Notes: generated from the letters alone by a model not told the origin. A DNA stretch of 62,000 bases from Chrysomallon squamiferum (GCA_012295275.1 CM022672.1:8418780-8480779); one strand, 5' to 3'; counted from the first letter of the stretch, positions 48,850 through 62,000 are shown. Made by a program: numbers and translations.

Positions 48850-49560
48850 AAAAAAGCGAGCTAGTAAATCCAGCCTTGCTTTGGCTGCAGTTTGTCGCAA
48901 ACAGAAGATCTGCGTCCATTTCGTCAGCTAAAGACATCATGGGTTAATCTGAAAGTATTGCAGTCAATGAATGGAGTTCAACTTCTCTACTTTGTTAATG
49001 TTAAAATCAATATCAGCTTTATCTTCTTTTGGCCAAACCAAAGTCTGCAGCACGTACCCAGGATTCGACGACTCGGCTCTAAGCCTCTTGGAATAACAGA
49101 CCAAGAATTAAATTCTAAGGCCAACACTTTTTTCTTTTCATGCCTTAATGACGTGTTGGCATTCCTAATATGAACATTAGTGGCAATGGAAAGCTGGGTT
49201 TTTGAAAATAATAAAGTTACCTTTTTTCTGACTTCCTTTAATGTAAAGGTCTTTCGGCACGCTAGCAATAATTATGTTTTGTAATCTTGTGCAATAACTT
49301 TTAATTATTTTTCGAGCATTTTCTCACCGCAACCGCAAAATGGTTTTGTCAACCAGAAATGAATATTATCGATATTTCAGAAATTGCTTTATAGACATGC
49401 ACTTTGCTGCACGCCACCTTATCCGTTTATTGCTTGGAAGATTGGATGTGAGAAACGGGCCCCTTGTGTGTTTGAAAAACACTTGTCGCTTGTGTGCTTG
49501 TCAAATAGCGGCACTAGTCGTTTGTAACACAAATGACCTGTAACATGTTTGTAATGATAA
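48850..49560. other. Extended GC-richer unique region
   Basis: Two balanced blocks (48850-49150 and 49330-49550) carry TTTATTGCTTGG (49425-49436), Cdx/Hox-like, and paired CTTGTGTG phrases in GGGCCCCTTGTGTGTTTG and CGCTTGTGTGCTTGTC. Opposite-strand frames at 48892-49173 and 48987-49268 overlap and show no domain. Candidate conserved non-coding element. Confidence 0.3.
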
Positions 49561-49574
49561 CGATAATGGCGATT

Positions 49575-49683
49575 TGTGAGAAATAAATAAATAAACAAAT
49601 AAATAAATAAATATGTAAATTCTACATATAAAATAATAATAAAAAGCAAATTTAGCGGAAAAAAAAAAAAAAAAAAAAAAAAC
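49575..49683. repeat. (AAAT)n and poly-A
   Basis: AAAT units at 49581-49614 and poly-A at about 49659-49682. Confidence 0.92.
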
Positions 49684-50470
49684 GGAAAAAAGATAGAATG
49701 TAAACGCTATTTTCCAAATAATAGAAGAAAAAATATATATATGTATGTTTGACGTCGGTGTTTGCATTTGTATGCATACATCCACACGCATAACATACTA
49801 CACGCTTGTATTTAGGTTTGACATGTACAGAAAGAAGATAAAAAAAGATAAAATCGACTGAGAAACCTGTGATCACGTTGACACAAAGTGTCAGCAATAT
49901 TTATTTATTCTGCAAGACATAAAATAAAACACGTCGTAAACTAAATATAAATAAAAAATATTATCACATTCGATCATTGTAAACTGATATTTTTCTCTTC
50001 TTTTTTCTTCTTCTTCTTCTTCTTTTTTTTTTTTTTTTTTTTCCCACCAGCATTATAAAAACATTAAAGGTTAAAAAAAAAAAAAAAAAAAAAAAAATTC
50101 ATAATCAGGGTTTCTTCATTTGCATTTATTTGTTTATGAAGAAAAGGTAAAAGTGCGGTATAAAATAACAAAAGTTAGAATATTTTGTGTTCTCTGTGTT
50201 TTTAGACACGTGATTTGCTGTTAAGAGTACTAAACAACAACAACAAAAAAAAAAAAGGTGAGGAGAAGAGATATGAAAGATGTGTAAAAGATGATTAAAG
50301 TGATCTTCCACAAAGCTTGAGTTCTGTTGAATTTACAGTAATTTTGTCAAAGATGTCTCGAGTATTTATGAAATCACCGGACATGTCAATATTCTATTCA
50401 TTCTGAGAGTATAAATGCTATTGTATAATTCTGAATATAAAATAAATCTAGTTATTCTCATACTTGAATA
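49684..50470. other. AT-rich DNA with facing poly-pyrimidine and poly-A runs
   Basis: A TTC/T-run at 49991-50042 is followed 30 bases later by 25 A at 50073-50097, an inverted T-A arrangement. No gene seen. Confidence 0.6.
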
Positions 50471-50550
50471 AATAAAGAAAGAAAGAAAGAAAGAAAGAAA
50501 GAATAATAAAGAACTAAAAATACAATCAAAACAAACAAACAAACAAAAAT
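50471..50550. repeat. (AAAG)n and (AAAC)n arrays
   Basis: AAAG at about 50471-50502 and AAAC at about 50528-50547. Confidence 0.92.
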
Positions 50551-51099
50551 GACTGGATTTAACATGTTAAGATATTTATTGGAATAATTCTCGTTCCAAC
50601 CACTGCTCCACGGATGAAACTATACTGGTACGTGCTGTCTTGTCTGTTGTATATGAAAGATCGCTCGCTGCTGACTGATAGACATAGACAACACACGAGA
50701 GGAATTTCATAGTTTTATCCCACATCTTATAGCCGTTAATATTCAAATGCCGTTAAACAAAAACCTAATTCATTCAGTCGTTTTATATTAAAATATAGAC
50801 ATAGAACTCCTGGACCACATCTAAATCTTCGCTGCAGTTATTGTTTTCATTTTTGCATGGACTTTAGCTGCATCGTTAATTTTTTTAAAATTTTTTTTAT
50901 TATTATTATTATTATTATTACTATTTTACACATTTTTGTGGTTTTTGCTGCTCTGTATCATCCGGAAATCCGGCAATTTGCCTGTCAGCAGATCAGTCGT
51001 GGTGATGTGTGTAGTCTCTAACATTCAGATAACAGGTGATTATTTTTCTAAACAAAGTCTCTCAGACAATAACATCTTTTCACGAAATTCGGCTGATCG
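50551..51099. other. Unique DNA with a (TTA)n run
   Basis: TTA triplets at about 50897-50923. The possible dispersed-repeat fragment near 50590-50680 is noted under 47363-48200. Confidence 0.45.
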
Positions 51100-51380
51100 A
51101 TAAGCTAGATGCAGTGGAGCGTAACACCGCGGTCTGCCGCCGACGTGATGGTAAGACCTCTACTGCTTGGACAGTTTTCGGTGTACGACGGCTTTGACGA
51201 AATCAATGTAAATTCAACAGCTCTCGTTCACTGTGGAACATCACTTTTAAACATGTGCAACTTGTCATCTGCACGAGGCGATGAAAACTCTTTGAGTATT
51301 TGCATTGACTGCCGCGGAACAGAAAATAAATTCAGAGTTAGACCATTGTTTGAGTCTGCAGCGACCTGACTGGCACTAAT
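51100..51380. other. GC-richer island with an unassigned 86-codon frame
   Basis: The plus frame 51109-51369 predicts MQWSVTPRSAADVMVRPLL..., with six cysteines later in the frame (HCGTSLLNMCN, ICIDCRG). There is no signal peptide and no known domain. Minus-strand frames also cross it. A lone exon cannot be excluded; a non-coding element is at least as likely. Confidence 0.2.
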
Positions 51381-53039
51381 CCAAGAAGAGAGAGAGAAAA
51401 AAAAAATAATATGGTTGTGGAAAAGAAAATATAAAAAGGAGACGAGGGGATGAGAGAGAAGAAATGACGAAATTTCAAAACAGATCTGAGAAAAAAGGGA
51501 TATAAATATTGATGTCATATGAAAGAAAATGGTGGAGAAAACGAAACATAAAAATCAAAAAAACTTAAATTAAAAAATTCAAATTAAAAATTAAAAAAAT
51601 AAAATAAAATAAAACAGATACTTAAAAACAAATAATAACAATAATAATTTCATTAAACAGAATCATAATTCTGGCAGCGCAATGTATAGAGAAATAAAAC
51701 ATATTTCAAAGAAAGAACAAAATCTATTTGTTCGGAAAGGCAGACAGTCTGTACAATCTATCTTACAGCGTGTACAATTATTCCTGGCGTTGTCTAGGAA
51801 GTGTGTTGATGTTTTTTTAAAATAAAGTTACTTGTTAACGAAACCGGATTCCGATCAAACATTCGGAAATATTGTCATCTGTGTTGTGTCTTGCGTAGAT
51901 GAAAAAATACTATAGCATACACGTTAAAAAATATAGAACTGTGGTGTTTTGGTAAGTGTCGCCGTACATTTGGTTCAGATGACAAATAGTAACTGTTTTG
52001 GCCTTACAAATAGTATCTTTAAAACAAATAAAGGTGTAGATGAGAATGTGTACGGATACTGAATGAAAGATACTGGTAAATAAATATTTATGTAAAAAAA
52101 ATATCATTACAATAATTATTATAATTTCAAGCTGCGATATCCTGTAAGAAAAGACTATTTTTGTTTTGACTGGTATAGCTGCTAAAGAACTACTGTGAGA
52201 AATGTTAAACAAAATAATATATATATATATATATATTTATAAAATGTAATTTATTAAATCATAATTTCATGCTGTGAATTGTAAAGTTTTACAGAAAGTG
52301 TGAAATGTTATTTCAGTTATTAGTTATGTTACACGCAGTATCTAGAGGCAGATACAATTTTTTAAAGTCAAATTTAACTCTATCGATTAAATTGATTTAC
52401 AATCAGATAGACATACTGCTAAAAAGATCGATAGACAGATAGATGCATACAAACATACAGACAGACAGATAAATAAATAAATAATGAGATAGATACAAGA
52501 AAATAATAATTAGGAAAAAAGTTAGAGAAAGAAAAAAAGAGAGAGAAAAAAAAAAGGAAACAGAAATGAAAATAGACACAATGAGAATGATAGATGCACT
52601 CCCAAACATAATGCCTGGACGCGCACACATACTCACATGATGCAGTTTGAATCAGATGAGATATTTTCTTAAGTGAAGCAATGGAGAAGATTTTGACTTG
52701 TAAAATCTTTTACTGTCGAATTATGAAAGGATTTAATAACGGTGATGAATATTTTGTTCTCCGTGTTATTGTTATCCCGCTGATGAAATAAAAACGAATT
52801 AAACTGTCGTTAACCGATATCTTCATATAAAAAGGGAATTAAGACTGTAAACGTGAAAGGCTTCTGTTCGTGACTATGATGTCGAGATTAGCAAGAGAAT
52901 GCTGTAATGAGTTTACTGAAACGAAGACGTAAATTGTTTTATCTCTTCTACATCAAAACACAGCAAGACTTTTGTGTAAAAAAATACAAAACGTTTAAAG
53001 GCTGTTATATATGAATCGACAGAAAATAGAATGAAATGG

Positions 53040-53044
<5 letters not shown>
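51381..53044. other. Mostly AT-rich DNA, no gene seen
   Basis: A/G-rich tract at 51388-51610, TA run at about 52216-52237 and GATA/CAGA units at about 52420-52480. 52600-52960 is unremarkable. Confidence 0.55.

Positions 53045-53117
<73 letters not shown>
53045..53117. repeat. (GA)n microsatellite
   Basis: 73 bp of uninterrupted GA. Confidence 0.98.
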
Positions 53118-53118
<1 letters not shown>

Positions 53119-54705
53119 AAATTAATAAAACGTCTAAGATAATTTTATTTAATGTACGCTCACCAGTATGCTAAGTCAATACTGTTAGAGTTATATCAGA
53201 AATCAAATAAGAACTATTTAATGTATTTTACTCTATATTACTTGCTAGTGAGCTTCATGTGCCAGACTGCACGTACCATGTCTTTATACGTGCAGAGGAA
53301 AATGAAACTGTTCCGCTAGCAGAGATCGATCCAACAACGTCTTGTACATTAGTGAAACACTCTTGATGTCACGTGGTTAATTCCCACTGATAAATTTTCC
53401 CTCACTTTAATGAGAGCACCGCACTAATTCTGTCGACGTACACATGTGTTGCTGAGATAAATAGGATTTATATTTTAAGAAAAAACACGTCCATGCTTGT
53501 CATGATATATTTCATAGTAATACGTTACCCTAGCAAAAATAACTCAGTAAAATTAAATTAAAATCTGATTTAGATAAATGTATTTTTTCTGTAGTCGACG
53601 AGCCGATTCTACTATAGTCACTTACAATTAGGGTTTAATATAAAAACGAAAAGAAGAGAAAAGTAAGTTTTAAATTACTTAAGAATTTTTCTTCTTGCTG
53701 AAGTCTGTATCAGCGGTAAGCATATTGCATGTTTATCTAACGTGTTTGAATAACTAACAGTATTACATCAGATAGGTGCTAATGTCAATCCGGTTTGTGT
53801 TAATATTCTCTAATGAAAGAAAATAAATCGAAAGAGATAAAATATGCATTCTCCTTGAATTATTTTGCATTAAATGAACAAGGTATCTGATAAAAATAAA
53901 GTACCGACTAACTCGGAATAAATTGAAAGTCATTAACCTAACGAATCGAAACTTTGGGCGTAAATGCTGAATGAGTATTCCCTAGAAGTCGCGGGATCAG
54001 TTCTGTTAAATGCTTTTTCTTATCAAAAGACGTGTTATGTATTTTCCAGTTTACAGGAAGGTGAATATAGAATTTCCTTGCTGCTAACACAATAAGCAAA
54101 TATACGATGATAGCAGATCTTTTTTTTGTTACATCATAATAAAACAAGAAATGTTTAACTGACAACTAATAACTATTAAGAAATTTGTAAACGTTACTGT
54201 TTTTAATCACTTATACCTTTCTTAGACTTTTGTTTCATTTGAGTCTAAAGTGTTGAATTACCTTTGACAAAACTGTAACCTACTATATAGTACATGACTA
54301 ATTAAACCCAATAAATTTGACAGTTGTGGTACTATTACACGATATCAAAGAAACATAATATATATATATATATATATATCAGTGAATTTCTAGGACTTTC
54401 TCTCGTTCGTCAAAATTAATAGGAAAACAATAACCACCAATAATATATCAGTCTTTGTCAGTAATAACTTATTTAGATTTTTAAAAAGAGCGGAGTTTAT
54501 TAACAATATTCATTTTTATGTATGATAAATTGTTTTGTTTCTTTTAGATTTATCTTCATTTAGAACCCGTATTTTGTTTTTATGAACTAATTAGCGATAA
54601 AACGAACTGTGAAAAAAAAGTCCCACCATCATTAACTTCGTATCCATCGGAGACTGATTAATAAACCCATTTTTCATGTTCACTGCTACACGATACAAAA
54701 TTCAA
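53118..54705. other. Unique AT-rich DNA with a hairpin and a possible SINE remnant
   Basis: CTGCACGTA (53267-53275) and TACGTGCAG (53287-53295) are a perfect 9-bp inverted repeat. Just right of it the minus strand has GGATCGATCTC, a near-B-box (about 53325-53335). TA run at about 54358-54380. No gene seen. Confidence 0.45.
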
Positions 54706-54771
<66 letters not shown>

Positions 54772-54814
54772 CTTAATAATAATAACAACAACAACAATAA
54801 TATTAACAATAATA
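54706..54814. repeat. (AAT)n array with a CAA patch
   Basis: AAT triplets to about 54784, then CAA and AAT. It is the source of the poly-Asn frame. Confidence 0.97.
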
Positions 54815-54989
54815 AGACATGTTTATACACTTACCTAGACTTGTCAAGTCACAGTCAAGTGAAACTAATCACTTATCAAACAGTGCAAAAAGTAAGTCCA
54901 AAAACAACACAAAGTTAGTTGGCCGCTTCACCAAATGTCTTTCCACTAACTGTAAGCGTAGATGGTCGCGGCAATATGGTAGGACTGTT

Positions 54990-55030
54990 TTGGCCAATCA
55001 CGGCTGTTTCTTGACCAATGGGCCAATTCC
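54990..55030. promoter_or_regulatory. Cluster of three CCAAT boxes
   Basis: CCAAT occurs at 54994-54998, 55015-55019 and 55023-55027 inside a GC-richer stretch (54900-55130). Closely spaced CCAAT boxes bind NF-Y in animal promoters. No TATA box, initiator or downstream gene is visible, so promoter function is a guess. Confidence 0.3.
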
Positions 55031-55149
55031 AGATCATGTTAGCTCGTAGACTTGAGCGAGGTGTCTGCCTCACTGCATAGCGAGATTCTGCGATCGATGT
55101 CCCTCGTTCGTTTAACATTGATTATAGTTTTGTGCGAAGCGATTTCAGA

Positions 55150-55735
55150 ACGAAAACGACCGATACAAGAACACGAGAATTTGTCGTAGTCATTGCGTGA
55201 AAGATATACATAGCATAAACACAGGAATTTGTTGCACTCAGTGCGTGAAAGATATGTATACTGGGAATATGAGAATTTGTTGTGCTCAGTGCGTGAAAGA
55301 TATGTATACTGGGAACATGAGAATTTGTTGTACTCAGTGCGTGAAAGATATCTATACCAGGAACACAGGAATCTGTTGTAGTCAGTGCGTGAAAGATATG
55401 TATACCAGGAACACAGGAATCTGTTGTAGTCAGTGTGTGAAAGATATGTATACCGGGAATACAGGAATTTGTTGTAGTGAGTGCGTGAATGACAACTATA
55501 TTAGAAACAAGGGAATTTGTTGTAGTCAGTGCGTGAAAGATACGTATACCAGGAACACAAGAAGTTGTTGTCGTCAGTGCGTTAAATATTTGTATAACAG
55601 GATCACGGGAATTTATTATAGGTAGAGCGTAAAAGATACGTAGATCACTAAAACAAGACTTTGTTGCAGTCACGGCGTTAGAGAATATGGGAATTAGTCG
55701 TAAGCAACGCATGAAAGATATGTCTATCTAGAACT
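55150..55735. repeat. 48-bp minisatellite, about 12 units, open on both strands
   Basis: The unit is close to AAGATATGTATACTGGGAAT plus ATGAGAATTTGTTGTGCTCA plus GTGCGTGA. Because 48 is divisible by 3 and most units lack stops, the plus strand gives 142 codons of a 16-residue repeat (CVKDMYTGNMRICCAQ) and the minus strand 196 codons (HIFHALTTTDSCVPGI). Units at both edges are degenerate, and diverged relatives continue beyond the CATA array to about 56190. No signal peptide, start context or poly-A signal singles out one strand, so I treat it as a minisatellite. Confidence 0.9.
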
Positions 55736-55742
55736 TTGAATT

Positions 55743-55810
55743 TTGTCGTAGTCATTTTGTGAAAAATTTATGTAAATATATATATATCTTTCACAAAATG
55801 ACTACAACAA
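55743..55810. repeat. 22-bp inverted repeat (hairpin) at the edge of the 48-bp array
   Basis: TTGTCGTAGTCATTTTGTGA (from 55743) is matched by its reverse complement ending at 55810: 22 bp with one mismatch and a 24-base TA-rich loop. The arms are the terminal part of the 48-bp unit in opposite orientations, so the array flips strand here just before the CATA run. Confidence 0.85.
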
Positions 55811-55813
55811 ATT

Positions 55814-55984
55814 ATACATACATACATACATACATGCATACATACATAGATACATGCATACATACATACATACATACATACATACATACATACATACATA
55901 CATACATACATACATACATACATACATACATACATACATACATACATGCATACATACATACATACATACATACATACATACATA
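55814..55984. repeat. (CATA)n microsatellite
   Basis: About 170 bp of CATA with a few CATG or GATA variants. The YVCM and HTYI frames are its translation. Confidence 0.98.
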
Positions 55985-56936
55985 ACACATATTCAGAACA
56001 GGGGGATGAAAAATATGTATATCTAGAATATAGAAATTTGTAGGAGTTTTTATGTGAATCATATATCATTTTAGAACAAATGAATTTTTCGCAACCATTA
56101 CTTATATCTATGTATATCTAGAATTTTTGAATTTATCGTAATCTTCGCATGAACGATACAAATACTGATCAGTAAAACAGGAATTTAATTTAATAACACA
56201 ATGAATATACCCGAGAAACAGTTTAACATGGAATGAAAGGTTATAACAGGTTTTAACTTTAGTAATAACAATAGCAACAACAACAACGACAACAATAATA
56301 AATCGTGGTTAAGATGTCATTTTTGTCAAATAAAAGCCATGGAGTTTATTGATTTCAGAAATGACCAATAGAAAAATATTAATATTGTTTTACTTGTAAC
56401 TGATGGTAATTCTTTTTTACTAATTAATTAAGCTAGAAATAATAACAAATTTTCAGAGATTCGTGCAGGCTGGTGGGAAGGCTAGTATGTTTGATCACGG
56501 GATTTGGTAATAGTTTATAGAAATGTATCGACCTCTTTAATGGATAAAGAAGACAAATCCACCATTCATTCCTTACATTTGTTTATTTTATTTTATTTTG
56601 TTTGTGTTTTTTAATTTTATTGCTACTGATTGTTTGTTGGCATTCGTATTCTGGTCCAAAGATATATATTTATACACATATAATATTTTTGCTTTTTCTT
56701 TTTCTTATTATTTTTCATTTTCTTTTATGTTTTTTACATTTTTTTCTATTTATTGTATGTGTTAATATGTATTTTATGAGTATGTGGATTGTACTTTGTT
56801 AAAACATGTTTTGTTCTTATATCACTATGTCTGCCCCTTAGGAAATTATACTTAATGAATTTATTTATTTTTCCATAAAATATTTATACTACTTTTTTTT
56901 TAACTGTCCAAATGATGGAAAATTTCCATTGACAAA
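55985..56936. other. Decayed 48-bp units, then AT-rich DNA
   Basis: GAAAAATATGTATATCTAGA-type phrases to about 56190 are diverged minisatellite units. CAA/AAT triplets at 56266-56301 and T-rich DNA at 56580-56760 follow. No gene. Confidence 0.5.
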
Positions 56937-57143
56937 TTAAAATCTCGGACGTCTGAAATTGCCCTGCGACAACTCGATGCCGCTGTCTCTTTCACCACAC
57001 GACAACGACGACAACTTTCGGAAAATAACATGTCCATCTCTCAACGTGATTTGAATTACACGAACACGCCTACCAGCCGCGTCTACCACGACATCCTGAC
57101 TTGTATCCTCTCCCACGACAACGCTAAACGAAGTTGCCGACAT
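56937..57143 (-). CDS. Possible short coding sequence or exon, unrecognised (68 codons)
   Basis: A GC-richer frame inside very AT-rich DNA starts ATG at 57143 and stops at 56937. The predicted product is soluble and charged (MSATSFSVVVGEDTSQDVVV, then AAGRRVRVIQITLRDGHVIF, ending FRRPRF). The abrupt composition change at both ends of the frame, and a composition unlike repeat translations, make it the most coding-like short frame here. I recognise no family, see no signal peptide, and cannot define splice sites. It could be a retroposed fragment, an isolated exon, or chance. Confidence 0.25.
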   Translation of the reverse strand: MSATSFSVVVGEDTSQDVVVDAAGRRVRVIQITLRDGHVIFRKLSSLSCGERDSGIELSQGNFRRPRF

Positions 57144-57284
57144 TTGAATTAATAATTTACATTTTTAATAGCGACACTTTTGTTTACAACAACTGAAATA
57201 GGTTTATCTTGTTCAGTTCATACAAATAACACACATAACCACTACCACTGGTTATCTGTAGATACAAATATTCTGAACTAATCA
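57144..57284. other. Short AT-rich spacer
   Basis: Nothing recognised. Confidence 0.5.
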
Positions 57285-57600
57285 TCGAGTAACCAGGATA
57301 AGTTCTCAAAATATACTATTTATTTTTTATTTTTTTAACTGAGGGAGCTGGATAAGTCTTCATAGTCTAAGTAAACAGATTTTTTACCAGTGAGCAAAGC
57401 AGGATAAATGCTCATAGCCTAATTAAACAATTTGTTTTCGTTTTTTTTAACGAGTAAGCCTTTTGATCTGTGACCAGAGCAGGATAAAGTCTCGTAACTT
57501 AAATCTATATACAACTTTTTTTGCCCAAAGACCAGAATACAGTTGTGGTAACTAAAATATGCAATTTTTTGCTCAGTGAACAGGGTAAACTTCTTACAAT
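57285..57600. repeat. Decayed tandem repeat, period about 53 bp, six units
   Basis: GAGCAAAGCAGGATAAATGC-like anchors occur near 57294, 57348, 57400, 57480, 57533 and 57581, with spacings of about 54, 52, 80, 53 and 48. Confidence 0.7.

Positions 57601-59983
<2,383 letters not shown>

Positions 59984-60040
<57 letters not shown>
59984..60040. repeat. (TC)n microsatellite
   Basis: 57 bp of uninterrupted TC. Confidence 0.98.
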
Positions 60041-60043
<3 letters not shown>

Positions 60044-60824
60044 CATCATTTATCTGTCTTTCTCCGCCCCCTGATTTTTCTTAAGAATAGTTATTTTGTT
60101 CAAACTATATTTATATCATTATTCAGATCTCGTAGAGAATTATATTTAATACAGTGTAATGGCTATGTGAGTGGGTAAATGTTTTGGTTATTTCCATCAA
60201 AGAACTATTCAAGAACGACTACTGTGGATACAGTTTGTGATGTAGACAGTTTAGATTTTATAATACTGCGGAAAAATTGATATACGTCGCAATGATTTTT
60301 ACAGTGTTACTTTTTGTAGTACCAAATCACGAAGGTTTCGTTGACATAGATTGATTTTAAATAAAAATTCACTGCGTGTAAATGAAAACAATATTTCGTA
60401 ATCTTCAGGTTATCGTGATTTGACTCGGATTTTATCATCGTAGGTCAGAGTGACTTAACATAATTGTTTTTTATTTATATAATAATTTTTTTTTTTTTTG
60501 TGTAGAGTATTTGACAAAAACGGAGAAAAATCAAGTTTTATCGCCACGGGAAAACGTGAAAGGGTGTTGATATAGATTTAATGTCCAGACTAGAGGTAAC
60601 TATGGTAACGATATTTAATTTGTGAATTGTTAATTCGAGGTTTCATCTCGACCTCAGACAGACACGAGTCTCTGATGTGTTAATTTCTCTTTTCTGGACT
60701 CTATCACAATTTACTTCACTGTGAGAGCATCGCTTGATGTAACTTTTCCCTTGTTTTGTTTACCACGCATCTTTTGTTGTGAACTTTTTGTAAGAAAACA
60801 AGTTGTTTTTCACTAAGCTGTGAG
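60041..60824. other. Unique DNA, no gene seen
   Basis: T-run near 60487-60499. The rest is ordinary sequence. Confidence 0.5.
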
Positions 60825-60903
60825 GACTCGAATGTAGTCTAGTGGTTAGGTTAATCTTCTGGTAGTACTATCAGTCCTGAATGAAGTTAACTTTTTTTTT
60901 TTT
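60825..60903 (+). mobile_element. tRNA-like fragment with a strong A box and poly-T end
   Basis: TAGTCTAGTGG at 60835-60845 followed by TTAGG is an almost canonical tRNA/SINE A box. No B box follows at the usual distance. The fragment runs into twelve or more T (about 60892-60904), which would stop Pol III. Likely a decayed SINE head. Confidence 0.4.
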
Positions 60904-60904
60904 T

Positions 60905-61575
60905 ACTTCTCGTTTGAAAACTGCAACGGCGGTTGTATTGAAAGATGAAGAAAAGTGAATAGAAATAATCCTATTATGATAATCACAAATGTAGAACGTG
61001 CTGAACGATTGTCTTGTATAGTGACATCATCGCAATTTGATCAAAGAAACGTTGACACAGATAAATAAATTCTGCGACGCACATATACAAATACGCATAC
61101 ACAAACGTTCACGCATGCACACACATAGAAAGATATTCACTACCAAAATCAGGAAGAAATAATCAAGATGGACGTTAAGATGAATTTACAGATGACAGGA
61201 TACTAAAATTATTTTTTAAAATTCCAGATAAATCGTTTCTGTGGCGATATTTCGTAATCGTGGCTAACTCCTTTCCCCTCGTGTTCTCGTTAGCAGTGTC
61301 TCCTAGTCAATGCACAATTAGTCAAATCTGAAATTGAAATATTTCGTTCCCAGTGCTATTTTTCTTCCTGATGAGAACAGCGTACATCCGTTATCATGTC
61401 AAGAAATTACATAACTTTGCTCCGTAATTACTAGTTCTTTAGTAAAGAACGGCACGGAAAAGCGAAATAAAAAAATCATGAGTATCACACGTAAACAGTC
61501 GAGTATTTTTGAACAACTTGTTTTATTGTGATGACCATGTTTCTTTGATTCTTTAGTACAATATGTCCATGCATG

Positions 61576-61577
<2 letters not shown>
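60905..61577. other. Unique DNA, no gene seen
   Basis: CA-rich patch at about 61080-61125. Otherwise unremarkable. Confidence 0.5.
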
Positions 61578-61644
<67 letters not shown>

Positions 61645-61676
61645 GTAAACAAACAAAACAAACAAACAAACAGACA
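61578..61676. repeat. (AAAT)n then (AAAC)n
   Basis: AAAT units to about 61645, AAAC units to about 61672. Confidence 0.97.
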
Positions 61677-61720
61677 AATTCTGTTATATGGTTCTTTTTC
61701 TTTTTTTCTTCTTCATCTTC

Positions 61721-61751
<31 letters not shown>

Positions 61752-62000
61752 TATCTTCTGATTAGTTCTGAAAAAAAAATAACGTCATCTGGTTACATAA
61801 TCAGGATCTTACATCAGTAATTATTGCTGAAGTTCATTTTCTCACCCACTTTGTTTATACTGTTACAGTTTTTAACTGGTGAAGTAAGAATTAAGTAATA
61901 AAGACATACGCACACACACACACACATAAACGCCCACGTTGACGGATATTCACGACGTGTGTTTCGCAGTCTGACGGAGAGAACTGGCTACTACAACAAC
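61677..62000. other. Window end: T-rich tract, (TTA)n and (CA)n
   Basis: TTC/T-rich at 61690-61725, TTA at about 61724-61752, CA at about 61910-61926. No gene seen. Confidence 0.7.

Noticed and set aside
55122-55712. 196-codon minus frame as a gene
   Set aside because: The 48-bp unit is divisible by three and free of stops on both strands, so the length of the frame carries little evidence; kept as a finding, not as a CDS.

Overview
This window looks like non-coding, AT-rich DNA from a large, microsatellite-dense animal genome. The best fit is a cephalopod mollusc, octopus-like. That assignment is inference. It rests on the very high density of di-, tri- and tetranucleotide arrays (TC/GA, CA/GT, AAT, GAA, AAAT, CATA, GATA, TA), on several decayed minisatellites, on a pogo/Tigger-type DNA transposon whose N-terminal sequence resembles invertebrate copies, and on degenerate tRNA-derived SINE heads. 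I found no intact multi-domain gene, no rRNA, no functional tRNA, no CRISPR array and no bacterial-style operon. Nearly all open frames are translations of simple repeats (poly-V, poly-N, SLSLS, ERERE, YVCMYVCM) or short chance frames.

Layout. 1-6100: (CTA)n and (TTA)n arrays, a GC-richer unique island (361-850), a CA/GA compound array and an AT-rich minisatellite near 4.3-4.7 kb. 6144-6823: an internally deleted Tigger-like element that still encodes its helix-turn-helix N-terminus. 6875-7117 and 8339-8590: two copies, in opposite orientation, of an unidentified repeat of about 240 bp whose short reading frames have been preserved. 8.8-13.9 kb: trinucleotide compounds and unique DNA. 13.9-15.0 kb: a 14-unit satellite with two monomer lengths (56 and 50 bp). 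15-31 kb: unique DNA with GC-richer islands near 18.6, 25.5, 26.8, 29.2 and 30.8 kb, and long TC arrays. 31-38 kb: decayed minisatellites, a 120-nt TC array and a 31-bp minisatellite of 16 units. 38-54 kb: more microsatellites, GC-richer islands at 42.2-42.7 and 48.85-49.56 kb, a decayed tandem repeat of about 137 bp and a tRNA-like SINE head. 54.7-56.2 kb: an (AAT)n array, a CCAAT-rich patch, a 48-bp minisatellite open on both strands and a (CATA)n array. 57-62 kb: one short GC-richer open frame (56937-57143, minus), a decayed repeat of about 53 bp, and TC/TA and AAAT arrays.

How the parts fit: this reads as intergenic or intronic sequence in which isolated GC-richer unique islands (candidate conserved non-coding elements, possibly enhancers) sit between expanding and decaying simple repeats. 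No gene pathway can be assembled from it. The most noteworthy items are the ~240-bp inverted repeat pair, the two-subtype 56/50-bp satellite, the 48-bp minisatellite with a hairpin junction, and the islands that carry short palindromes. None of these amounts to a demonstrated new biological system.
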